From: Nitriliruptoraceae bacterium
GTDB taxonomy: Bacteria; Actinomycetota; Nitriliruptoria; Nitriliruptorales; Nitriliruptoraceae
NCBI GenBank assembly: GCA_007121785.1
Contig: SKJX01000158.1
Location: 1 to 54,943, forward strand
Direction of reading: 5' to 3'
DNA: 54,943 bases
The translations under genes were made by a program, and so were the position numbers. Positions 40,819-50,499 of the stretch are shown one piece after another. How positions within the stretch are numbered: the first letter of the stretch is position 1; the number at the start of each line of letters is the position of its first letter. Under the pieces are notes generated by a model. It did no database searches. It had not been told where the DNA came from and saw only the letters and a program-made list of their open reading frames with translations.

Positions 40819-42510
40819 TCAGCCGAGGTCGAGGTCGTCCAGCGCGGCGACGTCCGCGAGCGTCCGAGCCGCCGTCTGGACCAGCGGGACGCCCAACAGG
40901 GCGCCGCTGCCCTCCCCCAGAGCGAGGTCGAGGTCGAGCAGCGGCCGCAGGCCCAGGTGCTCGATCGCGATGGTCGCGCCAGGCTCGGTCGATCGGTGAC
41001 CGGCGATGAGGTGGTCGGCCAACGCCGGCGCCAACCCGACGCCCACGAGCGCCGCGGCGTCGGAGACCAGCCCGTCGAGCACGACGGGGACCCGCCGGGC
41101 ACCCGCGGCCAGCAGCATGCCGACGACCGCGGCGTGCTCGGTGCCGCCCACCTCGGCCAGGGTGGTCAGCGGAGCCACCGGCTCGTCCGCGATCCGGTCC
41201 AGGGCGCGTTCGACCAACGCCACCTTGGTAGCGAGCCCGTCCGCGTCCAGCCCGGTGCCGGGGCCGGTGGTCTCCGCGGCGGGTCGACCGGTGATCCGGG
41301 ACACCAGCGCCGCACTCGCCGTGGTGTTGGTGATGCCGACGTCGCCCGGCAGCAGCAGGTCGGCGCCATCGTCGATGAGCGCGTCGGTGACGGCCGCACC
41401 GGCGAGCACGGCAGCGATCGCCTGATCGCGGGTCAGCGCCGGCGCAACGGTCAGGTCGCCGGTGCCGTCGACCACCCGTGCGCGGACCAGGCGCGGGTGG
41501 TCGGCGAGTGGCTCGGCGAGCCCCACGTCCAGCACGGCCACACGTGCGTCGACGCTCCCAGCCGCGGCAGAGGCGCCGGCGCGACCCTCGCACAGCAGCG
41601 AGGCGATCGCCCGGCTGACGGTGCGTGGCCACGGGCTGACGCCGTGCCCGTGCACCCCGTGGTCCCCGGCAGCGACCAGCAGCGCCGGTCGCGTCGGTGC
41701 CGCCGGCGGCACCTGTCCAGTGATGCCGGCCAGCCGCACCGCCAGCTCGCCGAGCTCACCCAGCGCGCCGGGCGGGGCCGCGCGTGCGTTCAGGCGTTCA
41801 CGTGCCGCAGCGACCACCTCGGCGTCGACGGGTCGGACCGCGGCGGTGCGGTCGCGTAGGGCGGCATCGAGGTCGTCGACGCCGGGATCGACCCGGGGGG
41901 CTGGTCGCTGCGCCCACGACGGTGGGGTGACGTCAGCCAGTGGTGGTGCCTCGTCGGGGAGCAGTCGCACGCGGCCGGCGACGACCTGCCGGACCTGGCA
42001 CGCGGCGGCTGCCAGCTGTTGCAGGCAGCGGCCGTGCAGGTCGACGTACCGGCGGGTACCGGCTCCGAGCGCGTGCAGCCCGCCCCCGGGCTCGCCGGCG
42101 ATGACGACCGTCAGGCCCGGACGTCCCGCCGCGGCGTTCGCCCACCGGCCGAGGTCGTCGACCAGCCGGTCGGACGTCGCCGCACCCTCCGGACCGAGCG
42201 GCGCGACGTCCTCGCCGGTGAACAGCTGTCGGTCCGTCATGGTCTGCGCCAGCCAGGTGTCGAGCGCGTCGACGAGCACGGTGTGCTGCGGGTCGGTCTG
42301 GGCCAGCGCGGCGGCGAGGTCGAAGGTCTCGAGCGTACGCCAGGCGTCGGGCCGGTCGGCGCGGTGGCGCGCGATGCGTTCGGCGAGCTCCGGATCGTCG
42401 CCGCGTGCGGGGGTGACGACCGTGACGGGCTCGCCGGTGGCGGTCGCCAACGCTGCGGCGTGGGAGGACTTGCCGGCCTTCTGGCCGCCGACGATCAACA
42501 CGAGCGACAT
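40819..42510 (-). CDS. cobUT: bifunctional CobU-CobT fusion
   Basis: A 563-residue fusion of two lower-ligand assembly enzymes of cobalamin. Residues 1-185 are adenosylcobinamide kinase/guanylyltransferase: P-loop GGQKAGKSS and RIARHRADRPDAWRTLE, which holds the guanylylated His. Residues about 215-563 are nicotinate-nucleotide:DMB phosphoribosyltransferase, with GDHGVHGHGVSPWP, GDVGITNTT and the catalytic Glu in LGEGSGALLG. Both active sites look complete. It would make GDP-cobinamide and alpha-ribazole phosphate from one polypeptide. Fusions of this type occur in actinobacteria. It is followed by the RimK fusion and preceded by the CobC-like and cobS genes. Confidence 0.93.
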   Translation of the reverse strand: MSLVLIVGGQKAGKSSHAAALATATGEPVTVVTPARGDDPELAERIARHRADRPDAWRTLETFDLAAALAQTDPQHTVLVDALDTWLAQTMTDRQLFTGEDVAPLGPEGAATSDRLVDDLGRWANAAAGRPGLTVVIAGEPGGGLHALGAGTRRYVDLHGRCLQQLAAAACQVRQVVAGRVRLLPDEAPPLADVTPPSWAQRPAPRVDPGVDDLDAALRDRTAAVRPVDAEVVAAARERLNARAAPPGALGELGELAVRLAGITGQVPPAAPTRPALLVAAGDHGVHGHGVSPWPRTVSRAIASLLCEGRAGASAAAGSVDARVAVLDVGLAEPLADHPRLVRARVVDGTGDLTVAPALTRDQAIAAVLAGAAVTDALIDDGADLLLPGDVGITNTTASAALVSRITGRPAAETTGPGTGLDADGLATKVALVERALDRIADEPVAPLTTLAEVGGTEHAAVVGMLLAAGARRVPVVLDGLVSDAAALVGVGLAPALADHLIAGHRSTEPGATIAIEHLGLRPLLDLDLALGEGSGALLGVPLVQTAARTLADVAALDDLDLG

Positions 42511-42569
42511 CGGGACTCCGTGGGTGCGGTGGAGGCGCGGGGATCGGTGCGGTGACGGGGGAGCTGCGG

Positions 42570-43163
42570 TCAGCCGCTGAACCGGTCGAGGGTGAACCGG
42601 CCCTCACCCCACGCACGCAGTTCGGTGACGGTGGCGGTGCCGACCCGAAGCCGCAGCGCCACGGCCGGCGACAGCTCCAGGACGTGGCCGATGGCGTGGG
42701 TGATGGGGCCGCCGTGGCAGACCACGACCGCGGTTCCCTGGCCATCGTGGACGTGGACGAGGCGCGTCAACGCGTCGACGATCCGCTCGCGCAGCTGTGT
42801 GAACGGCTCGCCGCCCGGTGGGGTGAACGCGGCGAACGCCTCCGGATCGGTCTGGATCGCGTCGGGTGCTTCGGCCCACAGCTCCTCCCACGGGCGCCCC
42901 TCCCAGTCACCGAGGTCACGTTCGATCCAGCCGTCGTCGATCGCGTCGACCGGCAGACCGGCCACCTCGGCGGTCTCCTCCGTCCGCCGCGTGGGGGATC
43001 GGACCACGTGGATCGGCCCGGTCGGTTCGCCGAGGTGGAGCCGGTCACCCAGACGGGAGGCCTCGTCGCGTCCCTCGCCGGACAGGGGCGGGTCGACGCG
43101 GCGGCCGTAGGCGAGCCCGTCGGCGGCGACCGCCCCGTGCCGCAGCAGCAGGATCCGCATCAT
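42570..43163 (-). CDS. histidine phosphatase, CobC (alpha-ribazole phosphatase)-like
   Basis: A 197-residue phosphoglycerate-mutase-type phosphatase. The phospho-accepting motif is LLLRHGAVAA near the N-terminus, with VVRSPTRRTEETAEVAG, ERDLGDWEGRPWEEL and VVVCHGGPITHAIG carrying the other His and acidic residues. Its place between cobUT and cobS makes dephosphorylation of alpha-ribazole phosphate the likely role, but a general phosphatase cannot be excluded. Two adjacent ATG codons (43163 and 43160) are both possible starts. Confidence 0.88.
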   Translation of the reverse strand: MMRILLLRHGAVAADGLAYGRRVDPPLSGEGRDEASRLGDRLHLGEPTGPIHVVRSPTRRTEETAEVAGLPVDAIDDGWIERDLGDWEGRPWEELWAEAPDAIQTDPEAFAAFTPPGGEPFTQLRERIVDALTRLVHVHDGQGTAVVVCHGGPITHAIGHVLELSPAVALRLRVGTATVTELRAWGEGRFTLDRFSG

Positions 43164-43245
43164 CGGTCGCTTCCCCGACCGGACGGCCGGGCCGTGATCG
43201 GGGCGACGCCGGGCGCTGTGCTCGCCGCCAGCCCTATCGGTGGGG

Positions 43246-44055
43246 TCAGAACCACAGCAGCTCCTGCCGGTCGAGGGCGACGACCGCGGTGGTCGCCAGG
43301 ATCAGGGCCACCTGCTGGGTCGCCCCGAGCACGTCGCCGGTCAGCCCTCCGATCCGTCGGCGGGCGGCACGGCGGACGGCGGCCACGCCGAGCAGCGCGG
43401 CGAGGAGCGGCACCGGCGCGAACGGGCCGAGGGCGACGCCGACGGTCGCGAGGGTGACGACCAGTGCGACGGCGCCGCCGAGCCACCCGATCGGCTCCGC
43501 GACCTTCGCGCCGTGCCCCTGATCACCGACCGGGGGCAACCACCGGATCTGGACCAGGATCGCGGCCCGTCCGACGACGTGACCGACGACGATCGCGGCG
43601 ACCGCGGTCAGGATCGCCAACCCGGCGAGCAGCGCGACGCGCAGGCCGAGCGCGGCCACCACGGCGCAGACGCCGTACACCCCGATCCGCGAATCGCGCA
43701 TGATCTCGATCCGGCGTTGCGGCTCCCAGCCACCCCACAGCCCGTCGAAGGTGTCGGCCAGCCCGTCCTCGTGGAAGGCGCCCGTGATGGCCACGGCCAC
43801 CGTCACGGCCACGACCGCGGCGACCGCTCCGTCGAACAGGGCCGCCATCCCCGCGAACGAGGCGGCGACGAGGCCGCCGACGATCACCCCGACCAGCGGG
43901 AACGCGGCCGTGGCACGGCGCAGATCGCCGTCGACCACCTCGATGCCCGGCACGGGTAGGCGGGTCAGGAACTGCAATGCGACCGCGACCACGCGTGCGG
44001 CCTCACGCACACCACGGCACGGCGGGGTGGAGGCTCGGGGCGGGGGTGCGGTCAC
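43246..44055 (-). CDS. cobS: adenosylcobinamide-GDP ribazoletransferase
   Basis: A 269-residue membrane enzyme that joins alpha-ribazole to GDP-cobinamide, the last step of cobalamin assembly. The family signature FHEDGLADTFDGLWGG is present, followed by RRIEIMRDSRIGVYG, and there are about six hydrophobic helices. The opening LQFLTRLPVPG is typical. GTG 44055 is the start, with a minus-strand TACGGT -10 at 44093-44098. It is divergent from gltB. No B12-box or cobalamin riboswitch signature could be seen in the 220-base gap. Confidence 0.93.
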   Translation of the reverse strand: MTAPPPRASTPPCRGVREAARVVAVALQFLTRLPVPGIEVVDGDLRRATAAFPLVGVIVGGLVAASFAGMAALFDGAVAAVVAVTVAVAITGAFHEDGLADTFDGLWGGWEPQRRIEIMRDSRIGVYGVCAVVAALGLRVALLAGLAILTAVAAIVVGHVVGRAAILVQIRWLPPVGDQGHGAKVAEPIGWLGGAVALVVTLATVGVALGPFAPVPLLAALLGVAAVRRAARRRIGGLTGDVLGATQQVALILATTAVVALDRQELLWF

Positions 44056-44137
44056 CGGCAGCTTCGGACGTGGGACGGACAGCGGCTGGCGGACCGTAGC
44101 GGCTCGGCGCCGATGGACGTCGTGGCGGGTGGCGCGC

Positions 44138-44143
44138 TACCGT
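44138..44143 (+). promoter_or_regulatory. -10 box upstream of gltB
   Basis: TACCGT, with a TGGACG possible -35 eighteen bases upstream. It would give a gltB leader of about 125 bases with no recognised regulatory RNA. The minus-strand cobS -10 lies 40 bases away. Confidence 0.4.
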
Positions 44144-44278
44144 GTCGGTCGAGCAACGGCGCTCGCGACCCTGATCCCGGTGACGGTCGTGGGCGCCGTT
44201 CGTGCGTCCACGGGCCGCACCGTGCGATCTTCAACGCCAGTCCGGCGCGCCGAGCGTGCGCGCCACGGAGGTCCCGAC

Positions 44279-47200
44279 GTGGCCCGAACGCCCCGACCCA
44301 CCGCTCGTCCGTCCCCGCCCGCGGCCACCACCTCGCCGACCCGGACGCGAGCCACCCGTTCGATCGTGTCCGATCCTGACCGCGACGCCTGTGGCATCGG
44401 TTTCGTCGCCCATGCGGACGGACGGGCGCGCCGCAGCATCGTGCAGTTGGCGTTGGACGGCCTGGCCGGGGTCAAGCACCGCGGAGCCCTTGCGGCGGAC
44501 GCCAAGACCGGCGACGGGGCCGGGTTGCTGACGCAGCTCCCCCGGGACCTGGTCGCCGCGTGGGTCACCGAGGCCGGCGCGGACGAGGTGGACCCCGGTC
44601 GGCTCGGCCTGGCGTTCCTGTTCCTCCAGCCGGGTGACACGCCGGAGGACCAGGCCGCGCGCACGACCGCCCGGGACGCGATCGCGGCGGCCTGCGACGC
44701 GGAGGGCGTCCGGCTGGTCGGGTTCCGGGAGGTTCCGACGCGACCGGAGGCGGTCGGTGACCTGGCCCGACAGGTCCAGCCGAGCCTGTTCCAGGCGATC
44801 CTCGTCCGACCGGACGACGTCGACGACCTCGAGGCCGAGCGGATCGCCTACCGGGTTCGCCGGATGGCGCGCAAGACCAGCGAGGCCGCCGGGGTCCGGT
44901 TCTACGCCGCCAGTTGCTCGTTCCTGACCGTCACCTACAAGGCGATGGCGGCCGCCGACCAGCTCGACGAGTTCTACCCCGACCTGCGAGACGAGCGGTT
45001 CACCTCCGCCCTGGCCATCTTCCACTCGCGGTTCTCGACCAACACCGCCCCGACCTGGGAGCGGGCGCAGCCGTTCCGGATGCTGTGCCACAACGGCGAG
45101 ATCAACACCGTGGACGGCAACCTCAACCTGATGCGGGCCCGTGAGGGGCAGTTCGTCGCGGGCGCGATGTCGGTCGACGGCGCCGACTGGGCCACGCCCG
45201 AGCTGCTCAAGCCGGTCATCGACTGGGACCAGTCGGACTCCGCCAAGCTCGACACGGCGCTGGAGCTGCTGCGGCTCGGCGGTCGCGACGTGCGGCACAG
45301 CCAGGCGATGCTCGTCCCGCAGGTGTGGGAAGGCGCGCGTGACCTGGAACCGGAGATCCGGGACTTCTACCGCTACCACTCGTGCCTCGTCGAGCCGTGG
45401 GACGGGCCGGCCGGGCTGATCTTCACCGACGGGGTGCGGGTCGGCGCCACGCTGGACCGCAACGGGCTGCGTCCGCTGCGCTACCACGTCTGCGAGGACG
45501 GCACCGTCGTGGCGTCCTCGGAGGTGGGGGCCGTCACCACCTCGATGCCGACCGACCACGCCGACCACCACGGCCGGATCCGTCGCGAGCGCCTGGGGCC
45601 GGGGCAGATGCTGTGCGTCGATCCGGACGAGGGGGGTCTGCAGGAGGACCGTGAGATCAAGCTCGCGATCGCCCGCCGGGCCCCCTACGGCCGGTGGCTC
45701 GCGGAGAACCTGCGCACCATGAAGGCCGGTCAACCGGTCGAGGCCGTCCCCGAGGACCTCAAGGCGCGGCAGCTCGCGTTCGGGTTCACCAAGGAGGAGG
45801 TCATCTCGATCCTGCGGCCGATGGCCACGCAGGGCAAGGAGACCACCTCGTCGATGGGCGACGACACGCCGATGGAGGCGCTGTCCCAGGTCCGCCGGCC
45901 CGTAGCGCACTTCCTCAAGCAGCGGTTCGCGCAGGTCACCAACCCGCCGATCGATCACTACCGCGAGTCGGAGGTGATGAGCCTGCGGACCCTGCTCGGG
46001 CCGCGACGCTCGCTGCTGACCGAGTCCGCGGAGGCCGCGGACCTGGTCGAGCTCGAGTCGTTCTTCCTGTACCCGGAGGGTCTGCAACGCATCGTGCTGT
46101 CCCCGGACCTGACCTTCGAGGTCCAGGCGGTCGATGCGACCTTCCCGGTCGCTGACGGTGCCGACGGCCTCGAGACGGCCCTGGCCCGGCTTGGCGACGA
46201 GGCGGTGGCGCACGTCCGCGCCGGCGCCGGGATCGTGGTCGTCTCCGACGTCGGTGTCGACGAGGAGCGGGCGCGTGTGCCGGCGCTGCTGGCCGTTGGC
46301 GCCGTCCACCAGCGGCTGCTGCGCGAGAACCTGCGGACCGCCACCTCGCTGGTCGCCGAGACCGACGAGGCCCGCGAGACCCACGACATGGCGACGCTGA
46401 TCGGCTACGGCGCCGACGCGATCGTGCCCCGGCTGGTGCTGCAGACGATCGCCGACCTCGCGGACGAAGGCCGCATCGGCGGCGACAACCCGGCGGCGTC
46501 GGTGGCGCAGGAGCGCTACCGCAACGCCGTCGAGGACGGCGTGCTCAAGATCATGTCCAAGATGGGCATCTCGGTCCTGGACAGCTACCGCAGCGCACAG
46601 ATCTTCGAGGCGCTCGGGCTCGGGCCGGACGTGATCGACACCTGCTTCGCCGGCACCGTCTCCACCCTCGGCGGCGTGACCATCGCCGACCTGGGCGCCG
46701 AGGTGCTCGAGCAGCACCGGATCGCCTTCCCCGACCGTTCGGCGGGCGATCCGCCGGCTGCGGAGGCCGGCGCGGACGGGGGCACCGCCGACGCGGCACC
46801 GCTGCCGGACCTGCCGAGTCCGGGCATCATCAAGTGGCGCAAGGACGGCGAGTTCCACGACATGAACAAGCCGGTGATCGATGCGCTCCACGACACGCTC
46901 GGTCTGGGCCGCAAGCCGAAGCGTGAGCCGTTCCGCATCGACGGTGCGCGGGCGGAACAGGTGGACGGTCGCACCGCCGCGTTCCTCCGCAGCGCCGCTG
47001 ATGAGGGCCGCTACGACCTCTACGAGGCGTTCTCCGCGGCGGTGCGCGAACGTCCGGCAGCGTTCCCGCGCGACCTGCTGGCCACCCGTCCGGCCGGAGC
47101 GCCGATCCCGCTGGAGGACGTGGAGCCGGTCGAGGCGATCACCGCCCGGTTCTCCACCGGCGCGATGTCCCACGGGGCGCTGTCGTCGGAGGCGCACGAG

Positions 47201-49009
47201 ACGCTCGCGGCCGCGCTCAACATGATCGGCGGTCGCGCCAACTCCGGCGAGGGCGGCGAGGACCCGGCCCGGTTCGCGACGCGCGGGTCCGAGCTCGACC
47301 TCGACTGCCGCATCAAGCAGGTCGCGTCGGGTCGGTTCGGGGTGACCCCGGAGTACCTCGCCAACGCGCATCTGCTGCAGATCAAGATGGCGCAGGGATC
47401 CAAGCCCGGCGAGGGGGGCCAGATCCCCGGGCACAAGGTGACCGACGAGATCGCGCGGCTGCGGCACACCACCCCTGGGGTGACGCTGATCAGCCCCCCG
47501 CCACACCACGACATCTACTCGATCGAGGACCTCGCGCAGCTGATCTTCGACCTCAAGCAGGTCAACCCGTTGGCCCTGGTCGACGTCAAGCTGGTCGCCG
47601 AAGCCGGTATCGGCACGGTCGCTGCCGGCGTGGTCAAGGCGCTCGCCGACTCGATCCACATCTCCGGCAACGACGGCGGGACCGGTGCGTCACCGCTGTC
47701 CTCGATCCAGCACGCCGGTCTGCCGTGGGAGCTCGGCCTCGCCGAGGTCCAGACCACGCTGCGGGAGACCGGCCTGCGCGGCCGAGCCAAGCTGCGGGTC
47801 GACGGCGGGTTCAAGACCGGCCACGACGTGCTCATGGCAGCCCTGCTCGGAGCCGACGAGTACTCGTTCGGGACCGCCGCGCTGTTCGCGGAAGGGTGCA
47901 TCATGGCGCGGGCATGCCACCGCGACACCTGCCCGGTCGGCATCGCGACGCAGCGGCGTGACCTACGCGACAAGTTCGCCGGCACCCCGGACATGGTGGC
48001 CGGGTACCTGACGATGGTCGCCGAGGAGACCCGACGGTTGCTGGCCGGCCTCGGACTGCCCAGGTTGGACGACCTCATCGGGAGGGTGGATCTGCTCCAG
48101 CGCCGCGTCGGGCTGCCGCCCCAGGCCGACCGCCTCGACATCGAACCGCTGCTGTACGACCCGCAGGTGGGCGAGCGGCGGTTCGTGGAGCGGGCGGAGG
48201 TCCAGGACCCGCGCAGCGAGCTCGGCGACCGCGTCTTCGACGATGCGCTGGAGACGATCTTCCTGGGCGGGATCACCGAGTTCGCCTACGGCATCACCAA
48301 CGCTGACCGCACGATCGGGGCCCGCATCGGAGGGGCTGTCGGGCTGGAGTTCGGTGAACAGGATCCGCCGGGGCTCGCGCGGTTGCGGTTCACCGGCGAG
48401 GCCGGGCAGTCGTTCGGAGCGTTCGCCAGCCGTGGACTCGAGCTGGTGCTCGACGGTGAGGCCAACGACTACGTCGGCAAGGGGCTCGGTGGCGGTCGGA
48501 TCGTGATCCGCGCACCCCAGGACGACGCCGGCGACCCGGTGCTGTTGGGCAACACGGTGTTGTACGGCGCGACCGCGGGTGAGTTGTTCGTCGCCGGTCG
48601 TGCGGGGGAGCGGTTCGCGGTCCGCAACTCCGGTGCGACCACGGTGGTCGAAGGCACCGGTGACCACCCGTGCGAGTACATGACCGGTGGCACCGTCGTG
48701 GTGCTCGGTCCGGTCGGGCACAACCTCGGGGCCGGGATGAGCGGTGGCGAGTGCTTCGTGCACGACGAGCAAGGCGACGTCCTCGCCCGGGTCAACCGGC
48801 AACTCGTCGAGGCGCGGCGTCCCGACGGCGCCCACCTCGCTCGGGTACGCGAGCTGGTCGAGGAGCACGCCACCGTCACCGGGTCACGACGGGCCGCCGC
48901 CCTGCTGGAGGAGTGGGAGACGTCCGTGGACCGGTTCTGGCGGATCGCACCCAAGACCGAGATGGACCGGGTCGCCAGCTCGGAGGCTGCCGGCAGCACC
49001 GCCGACTGA
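44279..49009 (+). CDS. gltB: glutamate synthase large subunit
   Basis: A 1576-residue glutamate synthase. Start GTG 44279 is seven bases after GGAGG and gives a propeptide of 37 residues before the amidotransferase nucleophile Cys38 in DACGIGFVAHADG. Next come the class II glutaminase, a linker, the FMN barrel (FSTGAMSHGALSSEAHETLA, GRANSGEGGEDPARF, ISPPPHHDIYSIEDLAQLI, GNDGGTGASPLSS) and the 3Fe-4S motif CIMARACHRDTCPVG. The C-terminal GXGXG beta-helix contains GKGLGGGRIVI and MTGGTVVVLG. It forms glutamate from glutamine and 2-oxoglutarate. No gltD follows; 2-oxoglutarate:ferredoxin oxidoreductase genes lie 1.5 kb downstream, so NADPH or ferredoxin dependence is open. Confidence 0.96.
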   Translation: MARTPRPTARPSPPAATTSPTRTRATRSIVSDPDRDACGIGFVAHADGRARRSIVQLALDGLAGVKHRGALAADAKTGDGAGLLTQLPRDLVAAWVTEAGADEVDPGRLGLAFLFLQPGDTPEDQAARTTARDAIAAACDAEGVRLVGFREVPTRPEAVGDLARQVQPSLFQAILVRPDDVDDLEAERIAYRVRRMARKTSEAAGVRFYAASCSFLTVTYKAMAAADQLDEFYPDLRDERFTSALAIFHSRFSTNTAPTWERAQPFRMLCHNGEINTVDGNLNLMRAREGQFVAGAMSVDGADWATPELLKPVIDWDQSDSAKLDTALELLRLGGRDVRHSQAMLVPQVWEGARDLEPEIRDFYRYHSCLVEPWDGPAGLIFTDGVRVGATLDRNGLRPLRYHVCEDGTVVASSEVGAVTTSMPTDHADHHGRIRRERLGPGQMLCVDPDEGGLQEDREIKLAIARRAPYGRWLAENLRTMKAGQPVEAVPEDLKARQLAFGFTKEEVISILRPMATQGKETTSSMGDDTPMEALSQVRRPVAHFLKQRFAQVTNPPIDHYRESEVMSLRTLLGPRRSLLTESAEAADLVELESFFLYPEGLQRIVLSPDLTFEVQAVDATFPVADGADGLETALARLGDEAVAHVRAGAGIVVVSDVGVDEERARVPALLAVGAVHQRLLRENLRTATSLVAETDEARETHDMATLIGYGADAIVPRLVLQTIADLADEGRIGGDNPAASVAQERYRNAVEDGVLKIMSKMGISVLDSYRSAQIFEALGLGPDVIDTCFAGTVSTLGGVTIADLGAEVLEQHRIAFPDRSAGDPPAAEAGADGGTADAAPLPDLPSPGIIKWRKDGEFHDMNKPVIDALHDTLGLGRKPKREPFRIDGARAEQVDGRTAAFLRSAADEGRYDLYEAFSAAVRERPAAFPRDLLATRPAGAPIPLEDVEPVEAITARFSTGAMSHGALSSEAHETLAAALNMIGGRANSGEGGEDPARFATRGSELDLDCRIKQVASGRFGVTPEYLANAHLLQIKMAQGSKPGEGGQIPGHKVTDEIARLRHTTPGVTLISPPPHHDIYSIEDLAQLIFDLKQVNPLALVDVKLVAEAGIGTVAAGVVKALADSIHISGNDGGTGASPLSSIQHAGLPWELGLAEVQTTLRETGLRGRAKLRVDGGFKTGHDVLMAALLGADEYSFGTAALFAEGCIMARACHRDTCPVGIATQRRDLRDKFAGTPDMVAGYLTMVAEETRRLLAGLGLPRLDDLIGRVDLLQRRVGLPPQADRLDIEPLLYDPQVGERRFVERAEVQDPRSELGDRVFDDALETIFLGGITEFAYGITNADRTIGARIGGAVGLEFGEQDPPGLARLRFTGEAGQSFGAFASRGLELVLDGEANDYVGKGLGGGRIVIRAPQDDAGDPVLLGNTVLYGATAGELFVAGRAGERFAVRNSGATTVVEGTGDHPCEYMTGGTVVVLGPVGHNLGAGMSGGECFVHDEQGDVLARVNRQLVEARRPDGAHLARVRELVEEHATVTGSRRAAALLEEWETSVDRFWRIAPKTEMDRVASSEAAGSTAD

Positions 49010-49030
49010 CGCTCGTCCGGCTCCGTCGGC

Positions 49031-49080
49031 TCGGGCCGGCTCGGGCCGGCTCGGGCCGTCTCGGGCCGGCTCGGGCCGTC
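49031..49080. repeat. five-copy 10-bp tandem repeat
   Basis: tcgggccgNc repeats five times without gaps (units end ggc or gtc), 22 bases after gltB. It is non-coding; length could vary between strains. Confidence 0.85.
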
Positions 49081-49145
49081 GATGAGCCGGTCGGTACCTG
49101 GCCGAGCGGACCGGGTCGGATGTCCCGCAGGAGCAGCGACCGAGG

Positions 49146-49151
49146 TAGCCT
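49146..49151 (+). promoter_or_regulatory. -10 box of M23 peptidase gene
   Basis: TAGCCT would start transcription near 49158, which excludes the upstream GTG at 49154 and supports GTG 49196 as the start. Confidence 0.45.
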
Positions 49152-49195
49152 CCGTGCTCGTCCGACCCGCGATCCGTCGCCCCTGCGGAGTCACC

Positions 49196-50383
49196 GTGCG
49201 TCTCGCTCGTCCGCTGGTGATGCTCTCGGCCGTGTTCCTGTTGTTGATCCCGCTGAGCGTCGCCGCGGAGGAGACCGAGCTCGAACGCATCGAGGAGGAA
49301 CTCGCCGAGGCGGAGGAGGCACAGGCCGACGTCCAGGAACGCCTGGAGACGGTTGGAGCCGAGCAGGAAGCGCTCCGGGCCCGCGTCGCCGAGCTCGAGG
49401 ACGACGCTGAGGCCATCGAGCAGCAGCTGGGGGGGTTGCACGACGAGCTGGGTGAGGTCGAGGAACTCATCGCGACACGCATCCGCGAGGCGTTCAAGTA
49501 CGGCGCCTCCCTCGACCCCCTGTCGGTCTTCTTCGGTAGCGACGATCCCTCCGCGGCGCTCACCAAGGTCGAGATCATCGACCGGGTCGTCTCCTCCGAT
49601 CAGGTACGGACCGAGGAGCTGACCGCCGCGCAGGACCGGGTCGAAGCTGGCGAGCAACTGCTGGCCGAGCGTACGGCCGACCTCGAGGAGGCCCGACAGC
49701 GGCAACAGGAGCTCGCCGAGGAGCTCGAGGAGGAGTACGCGGCGCTGGCGGAGATCCAGGACGATCTCTCCGACGAGGCGCAGGCCGAACGCGAGCGCAT
49801 CGAGGAGGAGCGTCGCGAACGCGAGCGGCGCGAGCAGGAGCGCCGCGAGGCGGAGCAGGCCGAACAGCAGGCCGAGGAGGAAGCGGCGGCCAGTTCAGAG
49901 GGCGGGTCCGACGGGGGCTCGGACGGGGGCTCGGACGGTGGCTCGGACGGTGGCTCGGACGGTGGCTCCGCCCCGAGCGCGTCCGGCGCCCGCGCGTGTC
50001 CGCTCGACCAGCCCCGGCACTTCATCGACTCGTGGGGCCATCCTCGTGGAGGTGGCCGTGCGCATCGCGGGACCGACATCATGGGGCCGCTGGGCACGCC
50101 CGTGCGTGCCATCGTCGACGGGGTCTGGGACATCCAGAGCCCGGGAGCCAACGCCGGGTTGTGGGCGATCCTCCGCGGGTCGGACGGCAACCACTACTGG
50201 TACCTGCACCTCGACAGCCACACGGTGTCCGACGGAGCACGCGTCAGCGCCGGCCAGCAGGTGGGGACCAACGGCTCCACCGGCAACGCCGTGGCCGGCG
50301 CCGAACACATCCACTTCGAACTGCACCCCGGGGGCGGCTCGGCGATCAACCCCTACCCGACCCTCCGGCAGGTCTGCGGCTGA
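49196..50383 (+). CDS. secreted coiled-coil M23 peptidase, EnvC/NlpD-like
   Basis: A 395-residue exported protein. A signal peptide (residues 1-23, cleaved near SVAAEE) is followed by a long acidic coiled coil (about 25-230), a short (DGGS)n linker, and a C-terminal M23 domain. The zinc ligands are complete: H-R-G-T-D and H-I-H in AEHIHFELHPG, so it should be an active peptidoglycan endopeptidase rather than an inactive activator. Coiled-coil M23 proteins work at division or wall turnover sites, often with FtsEX; no such gene is nearby. GTG 49196 follows gcggag. Confidence 0.92.
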   Translation: MRLARPLVMLSAVFLLLIPLSVAAEETELERIEEELAEAEEAQADVQERLETVGAEQEALRARVAELEDDAEAIEQQLGGLHDELGEVEELIATRIREAFKYGASLDPLSVFFGSDDPSAALTKVEIIDRVVSSDQVRTEELTAAQDRVEAGEQLLAERTADLEEARQRQQELAEELEEEYAALAEIQDDLSDEAQAERERIEEERRERERREQERREAEQAEQQAEEEAAASSEGGSDGGSDGGSDGGSDGGSDGGSAPSASGARACPLDQPRHFIDSWGHPRGGGRAHRGTDIMGPLGTPVRAIVDGVWDIQSPGANAGLWAILRGSDGNHYWYLHLDSHTVSDGARVSAGQQVGTNGSTGNAVAGAEHIHFELHPGGGSAINPYPTLRQVCG

Positions 50384-50419
50384 CGACGTCGCGAGTACGA
50401 CCTCCGTCGCGCCGGGCGA

Positions 50420-50425
50420 TACGGT
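50420..50425 (+). promoter_or_regulatory. -10 box of korAB transcript
   Basis: TACGGT would start the mRNA near 50432, upstream of the leader ORF at 50473. Confidence 0.4.
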
Positions 50426-50472
50426 CGGGGCCGGGCCAGAGGCGGTCCCGAAACGAAACGAGGAGCAGCACC

Positions 50473-50499
50473 GTGCCAAGCGATCGGGTCCTCCGATGA
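50473..50499 (+). CDS. 8-residue leader ORF coupled to korA
   Basis: A GTG with an aggag site seven bases upstream opens an eight-codon frame M-P-S-D-R-V-L-R, whose TGA overlaps the korA ATG (ATGA). The korA start itself has no Shine-Dalgarno: the aggag is about 30 bases away. Ribosomes would enter at this leader and restart at korA. No codon run suggests a specific amino acid sensor. Confidence 0.45.
   Translation: MPSDRVLR

Noticed and set aside
44056-44278. Possible cobalamin riboswitch between cobS and gltB
   Set aside because: No B12-box or conserved junction could be found on either strand; only -10 boxes were visible.
44231-47659. 1142-residue minus-strand open frame opposite gltB
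   Set aside because: Arg/Asp/Gly-rich antisense frame typical of high-GC genes; gltB on the plus strand is certain.
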